Positions 1 through 7,352 of a stretch of 8,556 nt of DNA are shown here, piece after piece. The position numbers were made by a program, and so were the translations under genes. The stretch is from JAFAHD01 sp035654355. GTDB lineage: Bacteria; Vulcanimicrobiota; Vulcanimicrobiia; Eremiobacterales; Eremiobacteraceae. Each line of letters begins with the position of its first letter. Positions within the stretch are counted from its first letter, which is position 1. The DNA is taken from positions 1 through 8,556 of the forward strand of contig DASRXC010000056.1 of assembly GCA_035654355.1 (NCBI GenBank), given 5' to 3'. Under the pieces are notes generated by a model, which was not told the DNA's origin, searched no databases, and worked only from the letters and a program-made list of their open reading frames with translations.

Positions 1-863
1 CGCACGACACCGCCTTGCTCGGTGAGGTTTTCGGTGACGGGCATTCTGTCGGTCGCGAGAACGAGGTTGAGGCCTTTAAGCCGGTAGAGCAGCGCGACGT
101 GCTCGGATGAGACGTGGACGCCGTCGGCGATGACTTCGCAAAACGCCGCTGGATCGAGCAGATACGCGACGAGAATCGACGATGCGCGATGATGCAGGCC
201 CGGCATGGCGTTGAACGTGTGCGTGAGTATGCGATACCCTTCTTCGATCGCCTCCACGCCAATCGAAAAATTCGCGGCAGTATGCCCCGCGGACAGCACG
301 ACTCCGCGGCGCCGCAATTCAGCTGACGCCGGCCGCGCTTCATCGATCTCGGGCGCCATCGTCACGCGGCATCGGCCGCTCGTCCACGTTCCGAGCAGTT
401 GCTCGATACGTTTCGGCGTCGGCGAAAGCAGATACTCGGCTTGGTGAAAACGCCGGTACTCTGGATTGAGGAACGGGCCTTCGAAGTGCACGCCGAGCGC
501 GCGCGCGCCGCCTGAGGGCATCTCCATTTGGCGGTAGATCTCGCGGGCCGAGCGCAGCATCTCATCCCACGGTCCGGTGATGATGGACGGAAGATACGAG
601 GTGAGACCGGAGCGCGTGCCGGTCGCCTCGATCGCCCGCATCGCCGCAAGCGGCTCTCGGTTGAACCAATGACCGGCGGCGCCGTTGATGTGAAGATCGA
701 TCAGCCCGGGTGTGACCGTGCTGCCGAACGGCAGCTCGTACTCAAGATGATGCGGCCCGTCGTCGAGCGCCGCGATGCGCCCATTTTCGATCCGAATGCA
801 GCCCTGATGCGACGTGCCGTCGCCAAGCGCGAGCAATGCGTGACCGATGGTCCGTCCGCTCAT
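1..863 (-). CDS. nagA: N-acetylglucosamine-6-phosphate deacetylase (3' end outside window)
   Basis: Cytoplasmic amidohydrolase that removes acetate from GlcNAc-6-phosphate to give glucosamine-6-phosphate, the entry step for recycled or imported GlcNAc. The 287 residues present run from an ATG at 863 to the left edge; the E. coli enzyme is 382 residues, so about a quarter is missing. Family landmarks are in order: DLHIN at 56-60 at the first strand; HFEGPF at 126-131, whose Glu128 is the expected metal ligand; SAGHT at 191-195 (His194) and THTFNAM at 214-220 (His215), the other metal ligands; DGVHV at 247-251, where the His contacts substrate; and TD at 271-272, with the catalytic Asp. No key residue is missing in the visible part. 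The start is 37 nt after the permease stop, without a clear Shine-Dalgarno, and no other in-frame start lies in the gap. Family assignment is firm. No nagB or transporter specific for GlcNAc is seen here. Confidence 0.93.
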   Translation of the reverse strand, partial: MSGRTIGHALLALGDGTSHQGCIRIENGRIAALDDGPHHLEYELPFGSTVTPGLIDLHINGAAGHWFNREPLAAMRAIEATGTRSGLTSYLPSIITGPWDEMLRSAREIYRQMEMPSGGARALGVHFEGPFLNPEYRRFHQAEYLLSPTPKRIEQLLGTWTSGRCRVTMAPEIDEARPASAELRRRGVVLSAGHTAANFSIGVEAIEEGYRILTHTFNAMPGLHHRASSILVAYLLDPAAFCEVIADGVHVSSEHVALLYRLKGLNLVLATDRMPVTENLTEQGGVV

Positions 864-900
864 GCGCGTGGCTTGGCGGTTGACGCGCGCGATTCCGTGG

Positions 901-2121
901 TCACGGAGCCTCGCGCAGCGCCCGGTTGCCGAAGAACAAGGCAGAATAGAGCGCGAGCAGCACGCCGGCGAGCACGAACATCGGCCTCACGTGGAGCAGC
1001 CCGACCGCGAACCCGGCGATCGCGGCCGAAAACGGTGTCGCTACCGTGTTGAGGATCATCGACGCGCTGATCGTGCGGGCGAGCAGGTCCGGAGGCGGCG
1101 TGCGCTGGCGCAGCTCTGACATCCAGATGAAGAAGGCCGCGTCGACGGCGCCGACGACGAACAGCACGATATACGCGATGCCGATGGTCGGGGTCAGGCC
1201 GACCAAGGCGACCAACACGCCGAGCGCGACGCAGTTCACGATCAGCGAGATGCCCCGCGGATACGGCCAGTGCCCAGCGCCGAGTGCGACACTCGACAAC
1301 AATGAGCCCACGGAGATCGCGGCCAGCATGAATCCCTGACCCCTTGCACCTAACGCGAATGCGTCTTTGCTTAAGAACGCGAGTCCTATCACCGCGATGC
1401 CGAAGAAGAAGTTGCCCATCGAGATCATCAGCGTGAGTCCGCGCAGCAGCGGATTGTGATAGATGTAGCGCGCGCCGGCGAGTTCTTGGGAGATCGAGAG
1501 CTCGCGCGACGATGGGGGTATTCCGCTGTCGATCGCCCCGCGCGGGATGAACGCCGAGACCGCCACGAACATCACGAAGCAGCCGGAGGCGATCGCCATC
1601 GCTACTTGCCAGCCAAGAGTCGCCGTCACGATGCCCGCCAATGCCGGTCCAAGAATGCCCGCCAATTGATAGAGCGACGAGTCGACCGCGAATGCCGTGA
1701 CGATCAGCTCTTCGGGCACCATCGTCGGCAAGTACACGCGCATCCCGACGATCGTGATCGTGCTCGACATCGCCGCGGTCGCGGCAAGCGCTGCAAGCAG
1801 CCAGATGTTCAGCGTGTGCGTGAGACCGAGCACGGTGATCGCGCCGATGCATAATGCGCGCACTGCGTTGTCGGCGAGCATGAGGGGTTTGCGCGGATAC
1901 CGGTCGAGCAGCGATGCGGCGAAAAAACCCGCTGCGATTACTCCGCCCGTGTACGCCATCAGCACTAGCCCGGTGGCTGCAGGACTGTGAGTGAGGTCGA
2001 GAACCGCCCAGAGCAGTCCGATCGAGACGAACTGATCGCCCAGGCGCGCGAACCATTGCGCGATCACCAGCAGCGCCACCGCGCGGCTCGCGAACAACGC
2101 GCGATAGCGGCCGAGGCTCAT
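901..2121 (-). CDS. MFS permease, exporter-like
   Basis: A 406-residue integral inner-membrane protein of the major facilitator superfamily. Its hydrophobicity pattern fits 12 helices, with a longer polar loop between helices 6 and 7 at about 192-226. The MFS motif A is visible after helix 2 as LLDRYPRKP at 71-79, the usual D-R-x-x-R-K core. The length and general composition resemble drug/siderophore-type exporters of the EntS/MFS_3 kind more than sugar symporters, but the substrate cannot be read from the sequence. It starts with ATG only 6 nt after the phosphomannomutase stop codon and is followed 37 nt later by nagA, so co-transcription is very likely. Export of a sugar-derived compound or import linked to nagA are both possible and neither is shown. 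The superfamily call is firm. Confidence 0.9.
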   Translation of the reverse strand: MSLGRYRALFASRAVALLVIAQWFARLGDQFVSIGLLWAVLDLTHSPAATGLVLMAYTGGVIAAGFFAASLLDRYPRKPLMLADNAVRALCIGAITVLGLTHTLNIWLLAALAATAAMSSTITIVGMRVYLPTMVPEELIVTAFAVDSSLYQLAGILGPALAGIVTATLGWQVAMAIASGCFVMFVAVSAFIPRGAIDSGIPPSSRELSISQELAGARYIYHNPLLRGLTLMISMGNFFFGIAVIGLAFLSKDAFALGARGQGFMLAAISVGSLLSSVALGAGHWPYPRGISLIVNCVALGVLVALVGLTPTIGIAYIVLFVVGAVDAAFFIWMSELRQRTPPPDLLARTISASMILNTVATPFSAAIAGFAVGLLHVRPMFVLAGVLLALYSALFFGNRALREAP

Positions 2122-2135
2122 GCGGATCTATCCGC
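2122..2135 (-). repeat. Inverted repeat spanning the PMM stop / MFS start junction
   Basis: GCGGAT and ATCCGC flank a 2-nt centre. As RNA on the minus strand this can fold as a 5-bp stem (GCGGA/UCCGC) with a UAGA loop that contains the upstream gene's UAG stop. The MFS ATG follows directly, and the only weak Shine-Dalgarno-like GGA of the MFS gene is inside the stem. It could make MFS translation depend on ribosomes ending at the UAG. The structure is short and untested. Confidence 0.4.
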
Positions 2136-3462
2136 GGATGATGGAGAGCAGTTCGTCGCGTTTGGCCGCAAGCGTCGCAGGATCGTCAGCCTCGACGTTG
2201 AGGCGCAGTAGCGGTTCGGTATTCGATGGGCGCACGTTGGCCCACCAAGTCGGGTATTGGATCGTCAGCCCGTCCAGGTGGTCCTGCTGTGCATCGGCAT
2301 AGCGGCGTTCGAGTGCCGCGAGTTTGGCAGGCGCATCCGCGACTTGGGAGTTGATTTCGCCGCTGCGCACGCGCGAATCCAGCGGCTTCAATAGCTCGCT
2401 GACCGGTTTGCCTTCCAAGGATATCAACTCGAGCAGCACGAGCAGCGCGATCAGGCCTGAGTCGGCGTAGTAATTGTCGCGGAAGTAGAAATGCCCGGAG
2501 TGCTCGCCCCCAAAAATCGCGTTTTGCTCGCGCATGATGGCCTTGATGTAGGAGTGGCCGACGCGCGTGCGCACCGGAACGCCGCCATTGCGTTTGATGA
2601 CCTCAGGTACCGTGCGCGAGCAGATCAGGTTATAGAGGATCGTGGCGCCCGGTTTGCGGCGCAACAAGTTGCGCGCGACGAGCGCCGTGACCATGTCGCC
2701 CCCGACCAACGTGCCGTGTTCGTCGGTGATAAACACGCGGTCGGCGTCGCCGTCGAACGCTGCGCCGAGATCGGCACCATGCGACACGACAGCCTTTTGC
2801 AGCTCGACCATATTCTCGGGTTCGATCGGGCTGGCCGGATGATTCGGGAACGATCCATCCAGTTCGAAATACAACGGGATCAGCTTTACGGGAAGATGTT
2901 TGAATATCGCGGGCACGACGAGCCCAGCCATCCCGTTGCCGGCATCGATGGCGATCGTCAGCGGCTTGATCGCCGCGACGTCGATGAACGAAAGACAGTG
3001 CTGGGCGAATGCGGGCAGCGCGTCTTTCGCCGTGATCTGCCCGCGCTTGGGCGCAGCGACGAAGCGATCCGCTTGCACGAGATCGCGGATGGCGAACACG
3101 CCGGTGTCGCTGGCCAACGGCACCGCGTCGGCCCGGCAGAGCTTGAATCCGTTGTACTGCTTGGGATTGTGCGAGGCCGTGATCATCACACCGCCCGGAT
3201 AGCCGAAATGGCCGACGGCGAAATACAGCTCGTCGGTGGTCGTGAGTCCTAAGTCGACGACGTCGGCGCCTTGCATCGTGATGCCATCGGCCAGCGCGCG
3301 GAAGAGCGGCTCTGACGAAAGACGCATGTCGCGTCCGATCGCGATCGTCGGCGCGCCCAAAAAGTCGGCGAACGCGCGGCCGATGCTTCGGGCGATGTCC
3401 TCGTTCAGTTCGCTTGGGTAGATCCCACGGATGTCGTAGCTCTTGAAGATGTCGAGATTCAA
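2128..3462 (-). CDS. manB: Phosphomannomutase/phosphoglucomutase
   Basis: Alpha-D-phosphohexomutase that interconverts hexose-6-phosphate and hexose-1-phosphate, supplying mannose-1-P or glucose-1-P for nucleotide-sugar and surface-polysaccharide synthesis. The 444 residues are normal for the bacterial PMM/PGM subfamily. Visible motifs: TASHNP at 95-100 with the phosphoserine Ser97; the metal loop DGDADR at 237-242; the sugar-specificity loop GEHSGH at 319-324; and the phosphate-binding RPSNTEP at 411-417. The GEHSGH loop and C-terminal motif point to PMM/PGM rather than phosphoglucosamine mutase (GlmM). Family members typically begin close to F-K-x-Y-D-I-R-G, which here is at residues 6-13, so the TTG at 3462 is the best start even though it is a rare codon; it overlaps the preceding small ORF by 4 nt (TTGA). 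The gene symbol is by similarity only, since manB, algC and pgm are all used for this family. Confidence 0.93.
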   Translation of the reverse strand: MNLDIFKSYDIRGIYPSELNEDIARSIGRAFADFLGAPTIAIGRDMRLSSEPLFRALADGITMQGADVVDLGLTTTDELYFAVGHFGYPGGVMITASHNPKQYNGFKLCRADAVPLASDTGVFAIRDLVQADRFVAAPKRGQITAKDALPAFAQHCLSFIDVAAIKPLTIAIDAGNGMAGLVVPAIFKHLPVKLIPLYFELDGSFPNHPASPIEPENMVELQKAVVSHGADLGAAFDGDADRVFITDEHGTLVGGDMVTALVARNLLRRKPGATILYNLICSRTVPEVIKRNGGVPVRTRVGHSYIKAIMREQNAIFGGEHSGHFYFRDNYYADSGLIALLVLLELISLEGKPVSELLKPLDSRVRSGEINSQVADAPAKLAALERRYADAQQDHLDGLTIQYPTWWANVRPSNTEPLLRLNVEADDPATLAAKRDELLSIIRG

Positions 3463-3566
3463 TGAGCACCGTTAAGCACGGCGTAGCGGTGTAGCCACCA
3501 AATCGCGATGATCGCCAGCGCGAGCAGCAGCAGCAAACGCCACAATTTCGGCGGCTTACTATCCAT
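3459..3566 (-). CDS. Small single-pass membrane protein, 35 residues
   Basis: An unrecognised short ORF with ATG at 3566-3564 and TGA at 3461-3459. The peptide has a basic N-terminal part (Lys4, Lys7, Arg10), one hydrophobic stretch at 11-25 with five leucines in a row and ending in I-W-W-L, then His26-Arg27 and a short polar tail. This is the make-up of a one-helix membrane protein. An in-frame stop 9 nt upstream of the ATG means it cannot be longer. Third codon positions are strongly G/C, like the neighbouring genes. It fills the 142-nt gap between the protease and the phosphomannomutase and overlaps the latter's TTG start by 4 nt, which suggests translational coupling. No good Shine-Dalgarno is seen. 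The function is unknown; it could be a membrane anchor or regulator for a neighbouring product, or simply a coupling ORF. Confidence 0.6.
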   Translation of the reverse strand: MDSKPPKLWRLLLLLALAIIAIWWLHRYAVLNGAH

Positions 3567-3604
3567 GCCGGTTCAGCTTGAACGCCGCGCGGGCGGGGCC
3601 CTGT

Positions 3605-5350
3605 TCAGTGCGTCGGCGCGTCGGCCGTATGTTTGGCGTTGCGAAATTGTTCGTTCGGCTGGAGGATGATGCGCGAGTTCGCGTAGTCGAAATACAGGTT
3701 GAAATAGTGGAGCATTCCGTATCCGACGAGGCCGTCCAGGTCCTGACCTCCCCACGTCGAGGTCGGGTCGACGACGGTTGCGATGAAATTATCGAACGCG
3801 ACGCCGAAGACGACTTGTTTTAGTTGGACTGGATACGCTCGCGCGACGCCGCCGACAACGCCCAGATATAAACTTGGGATGAGGATCTGGACCTCATGGC
3901 CGAGCCCCTCGTCACGGGTTTCGGACGGATGCGCGGCCGCGAATCTCGGGAACACGGTGACGCCACCGGTGACGATCTCGACGTACTGGCCGCCGCGCCT
4001 GACCGGTAAGATGTCGGTGCCCGCGCCCGTATCGAGGATGAAGTGCGCGCTCGCAACGTCGCCGACAGAAACGCTCACATCCGGCACCAAGTCATCGAGC
4101 ATCAGCGGAATCGTGATCCCAGTATCCGGCATCGGCATCGTGCCGAGAGGGTAGGCGACGACCAGACCTTTATCATAGTCGACTTTCAAGCCGACGCTGG
4201 CGATGAAATCGAACCCCAGCAGTCCGACGACCTCTTCAGTCTCCTTCGTGCGCATCTGGAACGACACGGGATACGCTGCGACATGCTTCATCACGAGATC
4301 GCCGACGTGCATCTCAGGGATGTCGACGATCGACGCGTGGTTGATCCCGTCGGTGTCCTCCTCCGTTGCACCGTAACCGGTGAGCCCCAGCTGTGCAGCG
4401 ACTTCGCGATCGATCACGATCCCGCTCGCGCCCGAGTCTAACGCGAAGTCGAGACCCCGGCCGTTGATCGTGATGCGCACGACGATGTGGCTCTTCCCGG
4501 TGCCGGCGATCGTCTCGCCATAGCGGTCGCTAAGGATGCGCGTGTCGGCGCTCATCGGCATCGATGCAGGAATCTGCACGCTCGTCGCGCCTGCAGGGAA
4601 CTGCACGAGATCGCGGCGTGAGGATGGGAGGTTGAGCATCTGAGCGCTGACCGGCGCATTGAGGCGAAGCGACGTCAATGTATCGACGCTTTCTCCCGGC
4701 CTGCCGTTCGTGTGACGCGCTGTTTGCGCAACAACCGCGCCGTTGAACGTCGCGAAGTGACTGTACGTGGTCGTTGTGCGGATGCCGTCCCAGACCGATT
4801 CTTCGCGGACGACGAGGCCGCTTGACTTATCGATGAATATCCACGCCGCCGTGTCAGGTCCGGTCGCGACTTGGACGACGTATGCGTCCACCGGGGTTTG
4901 AACTTCGCCCAGCAGCTTGACGGCGGTACCCGGATTGCCGGCACGCGCGTCCTTGAGCGCTTGGTCGAACGCATCGTCCTCTTGGTGGACGCCGCCCATG
5001 ATGATCACTATGCCATTGAGATTTTGCCGCCAGCGGACGCCGGCGAGCCGCCCCTCTTGCTCCGAGAATTGACCGTAGTGATCGATCGTCTTGAAGTCTT
5101 TGCCTGACCACTTGGTCTCGGACGTCGATAGCCTGCCGTAGGCGCCGTGCGACCACTCCTCGATGCGAGATGCGAACGAGTCGAGCTGCTTGCCCTCCGC
5201 TTTCAAGTTCTGCGCGAGCACATCGGCGAGAGTCGCTGTGGTCGGCGCGATCCCGTCCGGCGGTCCGATGCGGCGATCGAGATCCGCTCGAGCGACAATA
5301 GGAAATACCGCGATGGACAAAGCGACGAAGGCAAGACGCAACAGCTTCAT
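3605..5350 (-). CDS. Secreted protein with two retropepsin-like aspartic protease domains
   Basis: A 581-residue protein with a clear signal peptide (Lys3 and Arg5, hydrophobic 6-19, probable cleavage near V-A-R-A at 19-22), so it acts outside the cytoplasm. Residues about 40-250 form a beta-rich N-terminal region that I do not recognise. Two aspartic-protease units follow: the first has F-A-L-D-S-G-A-S at 302-309 (Asp305) and a later G-L-L-G at 376-379; the second has F-I-L-D-T-G-A-G at 437-444 (Asp440) and G-L-V-G at 540-543. The D-[ST]-G followed later by hydrophobic-hydrophobic-Gly is the retropepsin pattern, and having both halves in one chain would give a complete two-Asp active site without dimerisation. 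A GAGGG Shine-Dalgarno lies 9 nt before the ATG. The substrate is unknown. The protease fold is well supported; actual proteolytic activity is inferred. Confidence 0.85.
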   Translation of the reverse strand: MKLLRLAFVALSIAVFPIVARADLDRRIGPPDGIAPTTATLADVLAQNLKAEGKQLDSFASRIEEWSHGAYGRLSTSETKWSGKDFKTIDHYGQFSEQEGRLAGVRWRQNLNGIVIIMGGVHQEDDAFDQALKDARAGNPGTAVKLLGEVQTPVDAYVVQVATGPDTAAWIFIDKSSGLVVREESVWDGIRTTTTYSHFATFNGAVVAQTARHTNGRPGESVDTLTSLRLNAPVSAQMLNLPSSRRDLVQFPAGATSVQIPASMPMSADTRILSDRYGETIAGTGKSHIVVRITINGRGLDFALDSGASGIVIDREVAAQLGLTGYGATEEDTDGINHASIVDIPEMHVGDLVMKHVAAYPVSFQMRTKETEEVVGLLGFDFIASVGLKVDYDKGLVVAYPLGTMPMPDTGITIPLMLDDLVPDVSVSVGDVASAHFILDTGAGTDILPVRRGGQYVEIVTGGVTVFPRFAAAHPSETRDEGLGHEVQILIPSLYLGVVGGVARAYPVQLKQVVFGVAFDNFIATVVDPTSTWGGQDLDGLVGYGMLHYFNLYFDYANSRIILQPNEQFRNAKHTADAPTH

Positions 5351-5359
5351 CGGCGGAAA

Positions 5360-5364
5360 CCCTC
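5360..5364 (-). promoter_or_regulatory. Ribosome binding site of the protease gene
   Basis: GAGGG on the minus strand, 9 nt before the ATG at 5350. It supports this start, which also gives the complete signal peptide. Confidence 0.65.
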
Positions 5365-5398
5365 GCGCGGGGCGTTCGACTGCGGGGTGTAGGTTACC

Positions 5399-5866
5399 TT
5401 AAAGCGTCAGCGTGTACGCGCGGTCGCAGGTGTTTTCCGGATCGGGCCCACGTTTCCAACCGGTGGATTCATAGATGTGTATGGCGGCCTCGAACGCTTC
5501 GCGAGTCTCAAGATCGAGCACCTTGAGACTGCGCGCACGCGCCTGCGTCACGGCGAGCGCAAGCAACGAGCGCCCAACGCCTCGACCGCGAGCCTCCTCC
5601 GCTACGAAGAACTTCGAGATTCGCCCGGTGTCATCGCCGCGATCGCGCAGCGAGACCGATCCAACTAGTACGCCGTCGATCTCGGCGACATAGTCGAAGA
5701 CACTCGCATCGCCGGTCTCGCCAAAGCGCATCGTCTCCGCATCCAGGCGCAGCGGTTCCGGTTCGATGCCGAACGAGCGCAGAATGCTGAAGATGAGCGC
5801 GATGACGGGCTCGCGGTCGGCCGGTGTCGCGCGCCGCATCGTCATCGCCGTTGTCGGATGGCTCAT
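5399..5866 (-). CDS. GNAT-family N-acetyltransferase
   Basis: A 155-residue single-domain acetyltransferase that would transfer an acetyl group from acetyl-CoA to an amine. Fold landmarks: M-R-R-A-T-P-A-D at 10-17 as strand 1; the acceptor-side segment V-A-E-I-D-G-V-L-V-G-S at 60-70; F-F-V-A-E-E-A-R-G-R-G-V-G at 86-98, in which R-G-R-G-V-G is the acetyl-CoA pyrophosphate-binding loop; and the C-terminal A-I-H-I-Y-E-S-T-G-W at 128-137, the usual strand-helix signature. The substrate cannot be predicted. It starts 20 nt after the glnA stop and ends 48 nt before the protease, so it probably shares their transcript. Met8 and Met10 are alternative starts closer to where the fold begins; none of the three has a convincing Shine-Dalgarno, so the exact start is uncertain. 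Confidence 0.88.
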   Translation of the reverse strand: MSHPTTAMTMRRATPADREPVIALIFSILRSFGIEPEPLRLDAETMRFGETGDASVFDYVAEIDGVLVGSVSLRDRGDDTGRISKFFVAEEARGRGVGRSLLALAVTQARARSLKVLDLETREAFEAAIHIYESTGWKRGPDPENTCDRAYTLTL

Positions 5867-5886
5867 CTAGCCGGAGTTCGGAAACC

Positions 5887-7335
5887 TCATAGATCGTAAT
5901 AGAGGTAGAACTCGTATGGCGTCGGCCGGATGCGCACCTCTTGCAGCTCCTTCGTGCGCTTGTAATCGATCCACGTCTCGATCAGATCTTCTGAGAACAC
6001 GTCACCCTGCGTCAGGAAATCGTGGTCGCGTTCCAGCGCGGCCAGCGTCGCGTCGAGGCTACCCGGCACCGACTTGATGCGGCGCGCCTCGGCTTTGGGC
6101 AGTTCGTAGATGTTCTTGTCGAGCGGTCCGAAGCCGGCTTTCGTCGGGTCGATTTTGCGCTTGATGCCGTCCAGGCCGGCCATCAGCATCGCGGAGAATG
6201 CGAGGTACGGATTCGCCGCGGGATCGGGCGGGCGGAACTCGATGCGCTTGGCCTTCTGGAAACGCGGGCCTTTGAAGAAGATCGGGATGCGCACCGCAGC
6301 CGAGCGGTTGCCCATCGAGTACGCGACGTTGACCGGCGCCTCATAGTGCGGCACGAGCCGCTTGTACGAATTGGTCGTCGGAGCGCTGAACGCCAGCAGC
6401 GCGTCGATGTGCGTGAGCAGGCCGCCGATGTAGTAGTGCCCCAGCTTCGAAAGTTCGGCGTAGCCCTTCTCATCGTAGAACAGGTTTTTGCCGGCTTTCC
6501 AAATGCTCTGGTGCACGTGCATGCCCGAGCCATTGTCCCCGAACAGCGGCTTGGGCATGAACGTCACGGTTTTACCATGGCGGCGCGCGATGTTGCGCGT
6601 GACGTATTTGTAGATCATCACGCTGTCGCTCATCTGCAAGAGCGTCGAGAAGCGCATGTCGATCTCGGTCTGGCCGCCGGTCGCCACTTCGTGGTGATGC
6701 ATCTCGACCGGCACGCCCCACTCTTTGAGCGCGAGCACCATCTCTGAGCGGATGTCCATGTGCTTGTCGGAAGGCTGGACTGGAAAGTACCCTTCTTTCG
6801 GACGCAGCGTGTAGCCGAGATTAGGGCCGTCGTCGTTGCCCGAATTCCAATGCGCCTCTTCGGAATCGATCGAGAAGCCGCTCGTGTATGGGAGATTCTC
6901 GAAGCTGATGTGGTCGAAGATGTAAAACTCGAGCTCCGGTCCGAAGTACGCCGTGTCCCCGATGCCGCTCTTGCGCAGAAAAGCCTGCGCGCGCTTGGCG
7001 ACGTTGCGCGGATCACGATCGTACAAGGCCTGCTTGCGCGGGTCGAAGACGTCGCAGATGAACGAGACCGTTGGGATCGAGCAGAATGAGTCGAGCCGTC
7101 CGCTTTCCGGATCCGGCATCAACACCATATCGCTCTCTTGGATCTCTTGAAATCCGCGGATACTCGATCCGTCGAAGCCGATGCCGTACTGGAACGTGCC
7201 GTCGTCCACTTGGTCGGCAGGCACCGAGGTATGCTGCCACATGCCGGGCACGTCAATGAACTTGAAGTCGACGATCTTCGCACCGTGCTTTTTGATCAGA
7301 TCGAGCGCGCTTTTAGTCGGGTTGCGAGGCGGCAC
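5887..7335 (-). CDS. glnA: Glutamine synthetase, type I (GSI-beta like)
   Basis: Cytoplasmic dodecameric enzyme making glutamine from glutamate, ammonia and ATP, the main entry of ammonium into metabolism. The 482 residues match the GSI-beta length. Motifs: F-D-G-S-S-I-R-G-F at 54-62; G-P-E-L-E-F at 132-137; an insert-like region at about 143-180 before Y-F-P-V; H-H-H-E-V-A-T-G at 213-220; the ATP-binding signature K-P-L-F-G-D-N-G-S-G-M-H-V-H at 262-275; N-S-Y-K-R-L-V-P at 322-329; and R-I-E-F-R at 364-368. N-I-Y-E-L-P at 408-413 corresponds to the adenylylation-site region, with Tyr410 as the candidate modified residue. The GTG start at 7335 is fixed by a strong GGGAGGG 5 nt upstream. An intrinsic terminator sits just upstream of that Shine-Dalgarno, so expression may be controlled by attenuation. 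No glnB, glnE or ntr regulator is in the window. Confidence 0.97.
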   Translation of the reverse strand: MPPRNPTKSALDLIKKHGAKIVDFKFIDVPGMWQHTSVPADQVDDGTFQYGIGFDGSSIRGFQEIQESDMVLMPDPESGRLDSFCSIPTVSFICDVFDPRKQALYDRDPRNVAKRAQAFLRKSGIGDTAYFGPELEFYIFDHISFENLPYTSGFSIDSEEAHWNSGNDDGPNLGYTLRPKEGYFPVQPSDKHMDIRSEMVLALKEWGVPVEMHHHEVATGGQTEIDMRFSTLLQMSDSVMIYKYVTRNIARRHGKTVTFMPKPLFGDNGSGMHVHQSIWKAGKNLFYDEKGYAELSKLGHYYIGGLLTHIDALLAFSAPTTNSYKRLVPHYEAPVNVAYSMGNRSAAVRIPIFFKGPRFQKAKRIEFRPPDPAANPYLAFSAMLMAGLDGIKRKIDPTKAGFGPLDKNIYELPKAEARRIKSVPGSLDATLAALERDHDFLTQGDVFSEDLIETWIDYKRTKELQEVRIRPTPYEFYLYYDL

Positions 7336-7340
7336 AGTTG

Positions 7341-7347
7341 CCCTCCC
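7341..7347 (-). promoter_or_regulatory. Strong ribosome binding site of glnA
   Basis: GGGAGGG on the minus strand, 5 nt before the GTG codon at 7335-7333. It is the best Shine-Dalgarno in the window and settles the GTG as the start. It begins only 6 nt after the T-run of the terminator. Confidence 0.85.
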
Positions 7348-7352
7348 ATTCG

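Noticed and set aside
860..2056. Long alternative frame of 398 codons on the minus strand inside the MFS gene
   Set aside because: The translation is extremely rich in Arg, Ala and His with no hydrophobic helices, typical of a shadow frame in GC-rich DNA; the overlapping 406-residue frame encodes a clear permease.
2491..3252. 253-codon plus-strand frame opposite the phosphomannomutase
   Set aside because: Arg/Asp/Val-rich composition is that of an antisense shadow, and the minus-strand frame carries all catalytic motifs of the mutase.
3571..3583. Inverted repeat GTTCA-GCT-TGAAC between the protease and the small ORF as a terminator
   Set aside because: Only 5 bp with a 3-nt loop and no T-run on the minus strand, so termination is not supported.
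6022..6747. 241-codon plus-strand frame opposite glnA
   Set aside because: It is antisense to conserved glnA motifs, has shadow-type composition and no start signal.
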